A DNA stretch of 64,000 nucleotides from an uncultured Pelagibacteraceae bacterium (GTDB lineage Bacteria > Pseudomonadota > Alphaproteobacteria > Pelagibacterales > Pelagibacteraceae), in NCBI GenBank assembly GCA_902560685.1, contig CACEMT010000002.1:64861-128860 (forward strand), read 5' to 3'. The stretch's first letter is position 1, and every line of letters begins with the position of its first letter. The notes under the pieces were generated by a model. That model made no database searches. It worked only from the letters and a program-made list of their open reading frames with translations, and was not told the DNA's origin. The position numbers and the translations under genes are program-made. This document shows, piece after piece, positions 44,565 through 54,420 of this stretch.

Positions 44565-45014
44565 CTATTCAATCTTGCCCCAAGAATTTTTTGTATTTAA
44601 CCATCCAGTATAGTTATCAGACTTTATTTTACACCAATCATATATACACTTTTTTAATATTACCAGTCTTCCTTTTTCTAATTTAAATAATGGTCTTGAA
44701 AATTTGCTATTTTTGCTAAATATAATTTTGTCTTCAAGAACTACTAATGAATTAGATTTTTTTAGTTGAGAAATATGTATCCATCCACTATTTTTTTTAT
44801 GATCAATTATTCTTCTAAAATTTTCTTTTTTATCAATTACTTTTACTGGTAAGAATTTTTTTTTATAAATATATTTTATTGGATAATCAAACCCAGGCCC
44901 ATATCTTACATTAACTTTTTTATTTTTTAATGATAAAAAATAATTATTTTCAATAGCAATACAATTGTTAAAAATGCCAAAAAAAATAATCGTTAAAATT
45001 ATTATTTTTTGCAT
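44565..45014 (-). CDS. Secreted SH3-like domain protein
   Basis: Signal peptide; KKVNVRYGPGFDYPIKYIY...GWIHISQL...WCKIKSDNYTGWLNTKNSWG bacterial SH3 repeats. Confidence 0.85.
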   Translation of the reverse strand: MQKIIILTIIFFGIFNNCIAIENNYFLSLKNKKVNVRYGPGFDYPIKYIYKKKFLPVKVIDKKENFRRIIDHKKNSGWIHISQLKKSNSLVVLEDKIIFSKNSKFSRPLFKLEKGRLVILKKCIYDWCKIKSDNYTGWLNTKNSWGKIE

Positions 45015-45757
45015 ATACAGTTTATTTTTTTTTTAAATTCGACTCTTCTAAAATCTAATTTGCTTAAATCTAGGATTAATATTTTTTTACTTGATTTATC
45101 TCCAATTTTTAAGATTTTTTTTAAAACTTCTATAGCTTGGATATTGCCAACTACTCCAGCAACAGGACCCAATATACCTTCATACTCACAATTTAAAATA
45201 TCATCTGAAGGTTCAGTTTGATAAAAACATTTAAGACAAGGATCATTTTTATTTTTAAAATCAAAAGTAAAAATATGGCCGTCCATTTTACTGATTGCCC
45301 CAACAATTAAAATTTTTTTTTGATTTAAACAATATTTGTTTAGTAAAAATTTAGTTTTAAAATTATCAGATCCATCAACAATAAAATCATAACTTTTAAA
45401 TATTTTTTCAATATTTTTTTTACTAATTCTTTCTTTAAAAGTTTTAATTTTAACTTGTGGGTTAATCAATTTAATTTTTTCTTTTACAGAATTAACTTTA
45501 AACTCCCCTACATCCCTAGAATTATATAGTGACTGTCTATGAATATTAGAAATATTTACTTTATCATTATCAATAATGCCAATATTACCAACACCTGCCC
45601 TACTCAAATAATCAATTACAGGGCAACCTAACCCGCCAGCTCCAACAACTAAAACCTTTGAATTCATTATTTTTTTTTGTCCTATTGGCCCAACATCTTT
45701 TAAAATTATTTGTCTAGAGTATCTCTCTATTCCTTTTTTATTAAGAGTATTTTTCAT
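45002..45757 (-). CDS. MoeB/ThiF-type adenylyltransferase
   Basis: RYSRQIILKDVGPIGQKK, VLVVGAGGLGCPVIDYLSRAGVG, DGSDNFKTKFLLN. Confidence 0.92.
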   Translation of the reverse strand: MKNTLNKKGIERYSRQIILKDVGPIGQKKIMNSKVLVVGAGGLGCPVIDYLSRAGVGNIGIIDNDKVNISNIHRQSLYNSRDVGEFKVNSVKEKIKLINPQVKIKTFKERISKKNIEKIFKSYDFIVDGSDNFKTKFLLNKYCLNQKKILIVGAISKMDGHIFTFDFKNKNDPCLKCFYQTEPSDDILNCEYEGILGPVAGVVGNIQAIEVLKKILKIGDKSSKKILILDLSKLDFRRVEFKKKINCICKK

Positions 45758-46191
45758 TTACCAGTTGATCCAAAACCACCAGATCCTCTTATGGATTCGG
45801 GCAACTGATCTACTTCTTCAAGCTCCATTTTTAGGATTGGCATTAATACCATTTGCGCTACCCTATCATTGTTATTTACAATAAAATCTTTATTTCCATG
45901 ATTAAACAATATTATTTTTAATTCACCTCTATAATCACTATCGATAGTTCCAGGAGTATTTAATACACCTATATTAGATTTTGCAGCAAGTCCTGATCTG
46001 GGTCTTATTTGTATTTCTAAATCTTCCGGTATTGCAATAGACAAGCCTGTTGGAATTAATTCTAGAGTATTTGGCGCAATTTTTATTGGACTATCTATAG
46101 ATGCCATCAAATCCATACCCGAAGATCCGCTGGTTTTGTATTCAGGTAATTTAACTTTCGAATTAAGTCTTTTAACTAAAACTTTAACCAT
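45754..46191 (-). CDS. dut: dUTPase
   Basis: SGSSGMDLMA, RPRSGLAAKSNIGVLNTPGTIDSDYRGEL, RGSGGFGSTG. Confidence 0.98.
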   Translation of the reverse strand: MVKVLVKRLNSKVKLPEYKTSGSSGMDLMASIDSPIKIAPNTLELIPTGLSIAIPEDLEIQIRPRSGLAAKSNIGVLNTPGTIDSDYRGELKIILFNHGNKDFIVNNNDRVAQMVLMPILKMELEEVDQLPESIRGSGGFGSTGK

Positions 46192-47390
46192 TAATTTAAT
46201 TGTGAAATTATTCTATTAACTATTTCATTAGCAAGAATTGACTTTTTCATTTTTGGAAGATTTTCTTCAGATTTGTTTTTATAGTATATGGAAACTTTAT
46301 TAAAGTCTGACTCAAATCCTATATCTTTTTTAGATATGTCATTAGCTATTATCCAATCACAATTTTTTTCAGATAATTTTTTTAAAGCATTATTTTTAAG
46401 GGAATTTGTTTCAGCTGCAAAACCAACTACTAATTTTGGCCTAAGTGAATTATGATTTGAAATATGTCCCAAAATATCAGTATTTTTTTCTAAAGAAAGT
46501 TTTGAAATTGTATCTTTTTTTATTTTCTCTTTTTCCTTATTTTTTAATTTAAAATCTGCAACAGCTGCTGAGAAAATTGCAACATCTGTTGGTAGATTAT
46601 TCAAGGTTGCTTCTAACATTTCATCAGCTGTTCTAACTTTTATTAAATTTACATCTTTGATTGAATTTAAGTTCACCGGGCCAGATATTAAAGTAGTATT
46701 AAAACCATTTTCACTTAAAGACTTTGCAATTTCATAACCTTGCTTCCCACTAGATTTATTTGATATGAATCTAACAGGATCAATATATTCATGAGTTGGA
46801 CCAGCGGTCACAAGTGCTTTAAATTTATTATTACTTTCTATTTTTTTGAAATAGTTGTTTATGTAATTTATAATTTTTTCTGGTTCAGACATTTTTCCCA
46901 TACCATATTCTCCACAAGCCATTTCACCAATTTCAGGTCCAATTATCTCGTAACCAAAATCATTTAATTTTTTTAAATTATTTTTATTTGATTGATGTTC
47001 CCACATTCTTACGTTCATTGCAGGGGCAATAAAGATTTTTTTATCAGAAGCAAAAACAACAGTAGAAGCTAAATCATCTGATAATCCAAAACTAATTTTT
47101 GAAATTGTATTTGCAGTTGCTGGAGCTATTAAAATTAAATCAGCCCATCTTGATAATGAAATATGGTCCATTTCAGATTCATTATCTGAATTAAATAAAT
47201 CTGTATAAACTTTTTCTTGTGATAATGATGCCACAGAAAGTGGCGTTATAAAATTTTTCGCATTATTTGTAAGAATTGTTTTTACACTTGAACCATTCTT
47301 TTTTAAAATTCTAATAACTTCTAAGCTTTTATATGCTGCAATACCGCCACATATAATTAACAGGATTTTTTTTCCATTTAAATTTTTCAT
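46191..47390 (-). CDS. coaBC: Phosphopantothenoylcysteine decarboxylase/synthetase
   Basis: GKKILLIICGGIAAYKSLEVIR, APAMNVRMW, TAGPTHEYIDPVRFISNKSSGKQG. Confidence 0.97.
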   Translation of the reverse strand: MKNLNGKKILLIICGGIAAYKSLEVIRILKKNGSSVKTILTNNAKNFITPLSVASLSQEKVYTDLFNSDNESEMDHISLSRWADLILIAPATANTISKISFGLSDDLASTVVFASDKKIFIAPAMNVRMWEHQSNKNNLKKLNDFGYEIIGPEIGEMACGEYGMGKMSEPEKIINYINNYFKKIESNNKFKALVTAGPTHEYIDPVRFISNKSSGKQGYEIAKSLSENGFNTTLISGPVNLNSIKDVNLIKVRTADEMLEATLNNLPTDVAIFSAAVADFKLKNKEKEKIKKDTISKLSLEKNTDILGHISNHNSLRPKLVVGFAAETNSLKNNALKKLSEKNCDWIIANDISKKDIGFESDFNKVSIYYKNKSEENLPKMKKSILANEIVNRIISQLN

Positions 47391-47397
47391 TGCCAGA

Positions 47398-48978
47398 TTA
47401 AAATACTATGACCCCAAGAAATACAAGCAATAATAATCCAATAATACTTTGATTTCTAAACGATTTCATTTCTAATTTTTTTTCATTTAATGCTGAAAAA
47501 GAATTAGATTCCTGAGGTATTTTTCCACTCGCCATGAAGGTTAAAGCTTGGTTTGCTTTATCCATTATTTTTGGTAATTCAGGAAATTTTTTCAGTACTT
47601 CAGCAGAATCTTTCAAAGTCTCAGTTAAATTATTAATTGGATCTTTAGTTTCTTTAAGCCACTTTTCTAAAACTGGTTTTGATGTTTCCCAGATATTTGT
47701 GTCAGGGTTTAGTTTTCTAGCCACACCTTCAACTACAACCATTGTTTTTTGTAGAAGTAATAACTGAGGTTGGGTTTGCATATTAAATTTTTCTGTAACA
47801 TCAAACAATTGTTTTAATAATCTTCCTCCTGAAATATCCTTAACAGATTGTCCAAAAATAGGTTCTCCTATAGATCTTAATGCTTGAGCAAGCTCATCAA
47901 CATTTACATTATTTGGGACCAATTCAGCTACAATATGTACTTCTGCAACCTTTTTATAATCTCTTTGAATAAATCCATAAAGTATCTCTGCTAAGTACCG
48001 TCTATTTAATTTATCCATTCTTCCCATAATACCAAAATCAATTGGTATTATTTGTCCGTTATCATCTATAAAAAGATTGCCTTGATGCATATCAGCATGA
48101 AAAAAACCATCCCTTACAGCGTGTCTTAAAAAATGTTGAATAATATTAGTAGATATATTTTTTATATCAATTTTTTTAGTTTCCAAAATTTCTTTTTCTC
48201 TTATAGAAACTCCATCAATCCAATCTAAAGTTAAAATCTCTTCACTTGTAAAATTCCAATAAATTTTTGGAACATAAAAACCCGAGTCATTTTTTGTATT
48301 TTCATAAAATTCATTAGCAGCAGCTGCTTCAAATCTTAAATCCATTTCATGATTGGTAATCTCCTTAAGCAAAAAAACTACCTCTACAAGTCTAAGCCTT
48401 TTCGTTTTTCCAATTAAACTTTCAATCAGATATGCTAGTAACATCAAAGCATCGATCTCATCATTAAAAGTTTTTTTAATATTTGGTCTTAAGATTTTAA
48501 TGGCTACATCTTTTATAGTTCCATTATCATTTATTTGAGCTTTATGAACCTGCGCAATAGATGCGGCTGCAATAGGTTCACCAAAATTAATTAATGAATC
48601 AAATATTTCATTTCCAAGATTTTTTTTAATTATTTCTTTGGCTTCGTGAGTAGAAAATGGTGGTAAACGATCTTGAAGCTTTTCTAGATGCAAAGATAGG
48701 TCTTCACCAATAATATCGGGCCTGGTAGATAAGAATTGACCCAATTTAATAAATGTTGTCCCCATTTCTTGAATTGAGCTGCATAATTTTTCTTCTTCAG
48801 TTAATTTATTAGTTTGATAATTATTTTTAGAAAAAGAAATAGAGAATAAATTTAACAAAATTTTAATTATAAATGGCGGCTGATGTTGTTTAGAAATAAC
48901 TTTTAAAGCATCTGACAAAGCTAATTTTCTTGCAATCTTAAATAAGATAAATAATTTTTTGAACATTATATTTTCCAA
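47398..48978 (-). CDS. ubiB: Ubiquinone biosynthesis regulatory kinase-like protein
   Basis: GTTFIKLGQFLSTRPD, AAASIAQVHKAQ, HADMHQGNLFI. Confidence 0.95.
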   Translation of the reverse strand: MENIMFKKLFILFKIARKLALSDALKVISKQHQPPFIIKILLNLFSISFSKNNYQTNKLTEEEKLCSSIQEMGTTFIKLGQFLSTRPDIIGEDLSLHLEKLQDRLPPFSTHEAKEIIKKNLGNEIFDSLINFGEPIAAASIAQVHKAQINDNGTIKDVAIKILRPNIKKTFNDEIDALMLLAYLIESLIGKTKRLRLVEVVFLLKEITNHEMDLRFEAAAANEFYENTKNDSGFYVPKIYWNFTSEEILTLDWIDGVSIREKEILETKKIDIKNISTNIIQHFLRHAVRDGFFHADMHQGNLFIDDNGQIIPIDFGIMGRMDKLNRRYLAEILYGFIQRDYKKVAEVHIVAELVPNNVNVDELAQALRSIGEPIFGQSVKDISGGRLLKQLFDVTEKFNMQTQPQLLLLQKTMVVVEGVARKLNPDTNIWETSKPVLEKWLKETKDPINNLTETLKDSAEVLKKFPELPKIMDKANQALTFMASGKIPQESNSFSALNEKKLEMKSFRNQSIIGLLLLVFLGVIVF

Positions 48979-49670
48979 CCTGAGTGTATAGCAACTATCC
49001 CACCGCTTAGATTTCTGTATTTACATTTTACAAAATTATTTTTTTTCATTTTTTCAACAAGTTGTTTTTGGTCTAAGAAATTTTCAATACTTTTTACCAA
49101 ATATTCATAAGGTTTTTTTTGTCCAACAATAACTCCACCAATTTCTGGAATTAACCTAGAGTAGTTTTTATAAAATATATCTAAATTATTATTTTCAATT
49201 TTTGAAAATTCTAAACACATAAATTTTCCACCCTTTTTTAAGACTCTATAAGCTTCTTTTAAACTTTTGTTTATATTTTTAGTATTTCTAAGTCCAAAAC
49301 TTATAGTATAAAAATCAAAGCTATTATCTGGGACATTTAATTTTTCAGCATTAGAAACTTTCCACTTTATGTTTTTATATTTTCCTAAATTTTTTTTACA
49401 TTCCTTAATCATATTTATATTTTGATCAATACAAAGAATTGAACTATTTTTATTCGTTGCTTCTATATATAATTTAGCAATATCTCCAGTACCACAAGCA
49501 ACATCTATCAATTTTTTTTTATTCGAAGGATTCATCATTGTAACAAAATCTTTTTTCCAAATTCTATGGATACCTAATGACATTAAATCATTCATTAAAT
49601 CGTATTTTTTAAAGACTTTATCAAAGACGTCTTTAACCATACCTTTTTTTTGTTGGAGAACTTGATCCAT
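48966..49670 (-). CDS. ubiE: Ubiquinone/menaquinone methyltransferase
   Basis: VFDKVFKKYDLMNDLMSLGIHRIWK, DVACGTGDIA, FGLRNTKNINKSL. Confidence 0.97.
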   Translation of the reverse strand: MDQVLQQKKGMVKDVFDKVFKKYDLMNDLMSLGIHRIWKKDFVTMMNPSNKKKLIDVACGTGDIAKLYIEATNKNSSILCIDQNINMIKECKKNLGKYKNIKWKVSNAEKLNVPDNSFDFYTISFGLRNTKNINKSLKEAYRVLKKGGKFMCLEFSKIENNNLDIFYKNYSRLIPEIGGVIVGQKKPYEYLVKSIENFLDQKQLVEKMKKNNFVKCKYRNLSGGIVAIHSGWKI

Positions 49671-49708
49671 AGTTTAATATTTAATTTAAATTAATAATAT
49701 AATCTTAA

Positions 49709-50572
49709 ATGCCAGAATTGCCAGAAGTAGAAATAGTAAAACGATCACTAAAAAATAACGTTAAGTATAAAAAAATTAAAAAAGTTATTATTTCAAATAG
49801 AAATCTAAGGTTTAAAATTCAAAAAAAATTTGAAAATACTTTAAAAGGAAGATTAATTTTAAGTGTAGAAAGGTTTTCAAAATACATAATTCTTACCTTA
49901 AGTAATAATAAATATTGTTTAATACACTTAGGAATGTCAGGGACATTACATTTAGTTCGCTATGACAAAAAAGGCACTTTTACAAATTTAAGTTTTTATC
50001 ATTCAAAAACATTACCAAAGAAACATAACCATATTAAAATAAAATTTTCTAAATTCATGATTGTTTATAATGATCCTAGAAGATTTGGTTTTTTTAAAAT
50101 ATTTAATAATCAAAAAACACTAAAAGATTATTTTTCAAGATCTGGTCCAGAAGCAACATCTAATAAATTCAATTATAAATATCTAAAAAGTAAATTAATT
50201 AATAAAGAAAAAAATATTAAAAATTTTTTATTAGATCAAAATTATGTTTCAGGAATTGGAAATATTTATGCAAATGAAATATTATTTTATTGTAAAATTA
50301 ATCCCCAAAAAAAATGTAAAAAAATAAATAAAAATCAAACTATTAAGTTAGTTAAAAATTCAAAATTTGTTTTAAATTTAGCGATTAAATTAGGAGGCTC
50401 ATCAATTAGAGATTTTAAAAACATATCTGGTAAATCAGGTTTATTTCAAAATGAGTTTAAAGTTTATGGAAGAGAAAATAAAAATTGTATAACAGAAAAT
50501 TGTAAAGGCAAAATATCTAAGATTTTTATATCAAATAGATCAACTTTTTTTTGTAATTTATGTCAAAAATAA
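49709..50572 (+). CDS. mutM: Formamidopyrimidine-DNA glycosylase
   Basis: MPELPEVEIVKRSLK; C-terminal zinc finger region. Confidence 0.97.
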   Translation: MPELPEVEIVKRSLKNNVKYKKIKKVIISNRNLRFKIQKKFENTLKGRLILSVERFSKYIILTLSNNKYCLIHLGMSGTLHLVRYDKKGTFTNLSFYHSKTLPKKHNHIKIKFSKFMIVYNDPRRFGFFKIFNNQKTLKDYFSRSGPEATSNKFNYKYLKSKLINKEKNIKNFLLDQNYVSGIGNIYANEILFYCKINPQKKCKKINKNQTIKLVKNSKFVLNLAIKLGGSSIRDFKNISGKSGLFQNEFKVYGRENKNCITENCKGKISKIFISNRSTFFCNLCQK

Positions 50573-50623
50573 TTTAATAAAACTATTGACCATATTTGAT
50601 TACCAAGCTATACAATCGCGCGT

Positions 50624-50884
50624 ATGGCAAATACAAAATCTGCAATTAAATCAATTAAAAAAATAAGTAGAAAAACTACAATTAATCGTTCTAGAAAAAG
50701 TAGGTTTAAAAAGGCAATAAAAAAGATGAATTTAATTTTGGAAGATAAAAATAAGAAAGAAGCTTTAACGTATTTACCGAAATTAAACTCAGAATTAATG
50801 AAAATTGCAAAAACTGGCATAATCAAAAAAGAAAATGCTGCAAGAAATATTTCACGAATAACAAAAAAAATTAATTCTCTATAA
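50624..50884 (+). CDS. rpsT: Ribosomal protein S20 (bS20)
   Basis: MANTKSAIKSIKKISRKTTINRSRKSRFKKAIKKM...GIIKKENAARNISRITKKIN. Confidence 0.97.
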   Translation: MANTKSAIKSIKKISRKTTINRSRKSRFKKAIKKMNLILEDKNKKEALTYLPKLNSELMKIAKTGIIKKENAARNISRITKKINSL

Positions 50885-50899
50885 TTAAATCAACTTCAA

Positions 50900-50947
50900 G
50901 TAGTTTAATAATTTTTTATTTTAATTTTAATAAAATTTTAAAACTAC
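50900..50947. repeat. Imperfect AT-rich inverted repeat downstream of rpsT
   Basis: GTAGTTTAATAATTTTTTATT ... AATAAAATTTTAAAACTAC. Confidence 0.5.
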
Positions 50948-51145
50948 AGAGAGTATTACAACTCTTAATATAAATAATTTAATCTATATACTAAATGTAA
51001 AATAAAAATAAATATAAATACCACATCTAGATTTATAAATTTTTTTTTTAAAAAATTTTTTTTTAAATTATTAAATACAATTTTTCCGCTAATCAAATTC
51101 ACCTAAAAATTTTACAAGTGCAGATTTTATTTTTTTTTAAAAAAG

Positions 51146-51176
51146 GCAATAAATTTATTGCATTAACTATCGATAG
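51146..51176. promoter_or_regulatory. Two perfect palindromes in the dnaA leader
   Basis: GCAATAAATTTATTGC (51146-51161) and CTATCGATAG (51167-51176), ending about 20 bp before the dnaA ATG. Confidence 0.55.
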
Positions 51177-51196
51177 GTTTTAATTGGACTTCTTCC

Positions 51197-52609
51197 ATGA
51201 AAAATATTTTAACAAAAAAATCTGAAAATTATTCTGTCAAAAAAATAGATTGGAACAAAATCCAAATAGATATGAAAGAAAAGCTTGGAAGAGATATTTA
51301 TGAATCTTGGTTAAAAAAAATTAATTTTATTGATGAATTTAATACTTATATTTTAATATCAGTGTCTACAAGATTTATCCGTGATTGGATTACATCTAGA
51401 TACCTTGATCAGATTTTACAAATAATAAAAACACACAAGAAAGAAATAAATAGAATAGAATTTACAATTAATGATCAAAAAAAAGATAAAATTGATATCA
51501 AAGATAACGAAAGTGAAAATGAAGATAATAAAAATGTATCATTTATTAAAGACTCATTTTTTCAGTATAATAGAATTGATCCTAATAAGAATTTTGATAA
51601 TTTTATAATTGGATCAAGTAATAAATTAGCTTTTGAAGCATCAAAAAAAGTTTCAGAAGACCTTTCTCACTACAATCCATTATATATTTATGGGGGAGTT
51701 GGTATGGGCAAAACTCATTTACTAAATTCTATTGGACTAGAACTCAAATCAAAAGGTAAGGTAATGTTTATTTCTGCTGAAAGATTTATGTATCATTTTG
51801 TAAAATCGATTAAATCAAATGATATGGTAAAATTTAAAGATTATTTTAGGAATACAGATGTATTATTAATAGATGATATTCAATTTATGAATGGAAAAGA
51901 AGCTATGCAAGAAGAATTTTTTCATACTTTTAATGCTTTAATTGACAAAGGTTCGCAAGTAATAGTTTCTGCTGATAGAGCTCCAAATAAACTATCTCGA
52001 ATCCAGGAAAGAATAAAATCAAGATTTGCAGGCGGTTTAGTCGTTGATATTCAAAATCCGGATTATGAATTGCGTTATAAAATTGTTAAAGCCAAAGTAG
52101 ATGAATTGAGATTAAATCAATCAATTTCATTAAATCTATCAGAAGAAATTCAAAAATTTATAAGTTCAGAAATTAGAACTAGTATTAGGGAATTAGTTGG
52201 AGCACTTAATAGAGTTATTTCATTTTCAAGAATATATAATAAATTACCATCACTTGCAGAAGCAAAAATAATACTTAAGGATTTATTAAACTTATCAGAA
52301 AATAAAGTAACTATTGACTCAATACAGACAATTGTTTGTAAATTTTTCAAAATAAGTAAAAATGAAATGTTATCAGCTAGAAGATCCAGATATTTAGTTA
52401 GACCTAGGCAAACTGCAATTTATCTTTCAAAATTACTTACATCAAAATCTCTTCCTGAAATTGGTAGAGCATTTTCTAATAGGGATCATACAACTGTTAT
52501 TCACTCGGTAAAAACAATTGATAAACTTAGACAAGAAGACAAAGAACTAAGTTCTAATATTGATAATTTAAAAAATAAAATTTTGTATAATAAAGAAAAT
52601 GAAATTTAG
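51197..52609 (+). CDS. dnaA: Chromosomal replication initiator DnaA
   Basis: PLYIYGGVGMGKTHLLNSIG, LLIDDIQFMNGKEAMQEEFFHTFN, GRAFSNRDHTTVIHSVKTI. Confidence 0.99.
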   Translation: MKNILTKKSENYSVKKIDWNKIQIDMKEKLGRDIYESWLKKINFIDEFNTYILISVSTRFIRDWITSRYLDQILQIIKTHKKEINRIEFTINDQKKDKIDIKDNESENEDNKNVSFIKDSFFQYNRIDPNKNFDNFIIGSSNKLAFEASKKVSEDLSHYNPLYIYGGVGMGKTHLLNSIGLELKSKGKVMFISAERFMYHFVKSIKSNDMVKFKDYFRNTDVLLIDDIQFMNGKEAMQEEFFHTFNALIDKGSQVIVSADRAPNKLSRIQERIKSRFAGGLVVDIQNPDYELRYKIVKAKVDELRLNQSISLNLSEEIQKFISSEIRTSIRELVGALNRVISFSRIYNKLPSLAEAKIILKDLLNLSENKVTIDSIQTIVCKFFKISKNEMLSARRSRYLVRPRQTAIYLSKLLTSKSLPEIGRAFSNRDHTTVIHSVKTIDKLRQEDKELSSNIDNLKNKILYNKENEI

Positions 52610-53711
52610 TTTGAATCAGCAAGATCTTCAAAAATCATTAAATTATTGTCAAGGAGTTATTGAAAAAAGAAGTACACTACCAATTTTATCCAATGTACTG
52701 CTTGATGCGTCAGAATCAAAACTAACTATAGTAGCTACCGATCTAGATTTAATTTTTATTCATCAAATTTTAAATGTTGAAATATTAGAAGAAGGAAAAA
52801 CAACTACTTCGTCTTCAATAATGTATGATATTGTTAGAAAATTTTCTTCTGGAAAAAAAATTAATTTTTCAAGTGCTGGTGACAGCAAGATACATTTAGA
52901 ATCTGAAAAATCAGATTTTAATTTAAATTGCATTGACGCGTCAGAATTTCCTTTAACTGATGAAAATTTTAACAAAAATCAGTTTTTAATTAATTCAAAA
53001 GATTTACTTAAACTATTAAATAAATGTAAATTCTCAGTTTCTAATGATGAAACAAGACACTATCTAAGCGGAATTTTTTTACATCAAAATCATGTAGAAG
53101 ATAAATATTTTTTAACTGCAGCTGCTACAGATAGCCATAGAATGTCTATATCCAAAATAAGACTAAAAGAAAAAATAGAATTTGAGCCAATAATTTTACC
53201 TAAAAAAACAATCTTTCAACTTTGTTCATTGTTAGAAGATTTTGAAGGAGATGTAAAAATTTCAAATATTAAATCAAAAATAAAATTTGAATTCAATAAT
53301 AGTATTTTAATTTCAAAATTAATTGATGGAAAATTTCCAAACTATGTTCAAGTTATTCCTAAAGAAAATCAAAAAAAACTTCAAGTTGATTTGAAATTAT
53401 TTTTAGACTCAGTAGATAGAGTTGCGTCAGTATCTTTAGATAAAAAAGATGGAGTAAAATTTAATTTGACAAAAGATGTTTTAAATCTTTCTGTAAACAA
53501 CACCAATAGTGGTGATGGAAAAGAGAGCTTAAATGTAAAATTTGATCATGATTTAGATATAAGTTTTAACTCTAGATATTTAATTGATGTAGCATCACAA
53601 TTAGATGGTGATCAAATCGAAATTTATCTTAAAGATACTGGCTCGCCAGCTTTAATAAAAGATCCTGGAGATTTTGACAGTATATATGTTGTAATGCCTA
53701 TGAAAGGCTAG
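52599..53711 (+). CDS. dnaN: DNA polymerase III sliding clamp
   Basis: 370 aa beta clamp; ends DSIYVVMPMKG; follows dnaA. Confidence 0.97.
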   Translation: MKFSLNQQDLQKSLNYCQGVIEKRSTLPILSNVLLDASESKLTIVATDLDLIFIHQILNVEILEEGKTTTSSSIMYDIVRKFSSGKKINFSSAGDSKIHLESEKSDFNLNCIDASEFPLTDENFNKNQFLINSKDLLKLLNKCKFSVSNDETRHYLSGIFLHQNHVEDKYFLTAAATDSHRMSISKIRLKEKIEFEPIILPKKTIFQLCSLLEDFEGDVKISNIKSKIKFEFNNSILISKLIDGKFPNYVQVIPKENQKKLQVDLKLFLDSVDRVASVSLDKKDGVKFNLTKDVLNLSVNNTNSGDGKESLNVKFDHDLDISFNSRYLIDVASQLDGDQIEIYLKDTGSPALIKDPGDFDSIYVVMPMKG

Positions 53712-54409
53712 ATTATTTTCTCGATCTCTTCATATATATTTTTTTGAAGTAAATCTAAAAATTCACCCGAATTCATATTAGGATCAATTGGATCTAAAAT
53801 TGAAACAGTTAATGTTCTGTTTGGTTTTAATTTACCATTTTTAGGCCACACGTCTCCAGAGTTAAGAGCCACAGGCTGACAAGAAATTTTTAGTTCTTCA
53901 TAAATTCTTTTTACCCCTTTTTTAAATGGAGATCTATCCAACACCTCAACTCGAGTTGCTTGAGGAAATATAATTATTGGTCTATTTGAATTATTTGTAT
54001 GTTTTTTTATTTGATCAGAAAAGCCTAAGTTATCTTTAGAAATCTTATTTCTGTCTATTGATATAGAGCCTATTTTTTTTAAATACCATCCGAAAATTGG
54101 AATTTTTAATAATTCTTTTTTTAAAATAAAAACTGGTGAATTAAATAAGTACTGTAAAAAAAATGTTTCAAACTGTGACTGGTGAGCACTTGCAATAAAA
54201 AATTTTTTATTCTTTAAAATTTTTTCTTTTCCTTTAATTACTATTTTTGTTGACAAAAATAATTCTAAACAAAATTTAGACCAAAAGCCAAGAATTCTGC
54301 CACCATAAAGTGTAATTTTTTGAGGTAAAATTAAAGCAGGTAAAAAAAATATACAAACAAAAATAACTCCAGAATAAAAAAAAAATAGAAAAAGTGTTCT
54401 TTTAATCAT
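53708..54409 (-). CDS. plsC: 1-acyl-sn-glycerol-3-phosphate acyltransferase
   Basis: ASAHQSQFETFFLQ (HX4-D/E-type box), IIIFPQATRV. Confidence 0.88.
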   Translation of the reverse strand: MIKRTLFLFFFYSGVIFVCIFFLPALILPQKITLYGGRILGFWSKFCLELFLSTKIVIKGKEKILKNKKFFIASAHQSQFETFFLQYLFNSPVFILKKELLKIPIFGWYLKKIGSISIDRNKISKDNLGFSDQIKKHTNNSNRPIIIFPQATRVEVLDRSPFKKGVKRIYEELKISCQPVALNSGDVWPKNGKLKPNRTLTVSILDPIDPNMNSGEFLDLLQKNIYEEIEKII

Positions 54410-54420
54410 CTACTAAAAAG

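Noticed and set aside
50885-51196. Calling this region oriC
   Set aside because: No consensus DnaA boxes found by eye and dnaA-proximity does not define oriC in alphaproteobacteria; kept only as a regulatory/structural finding.
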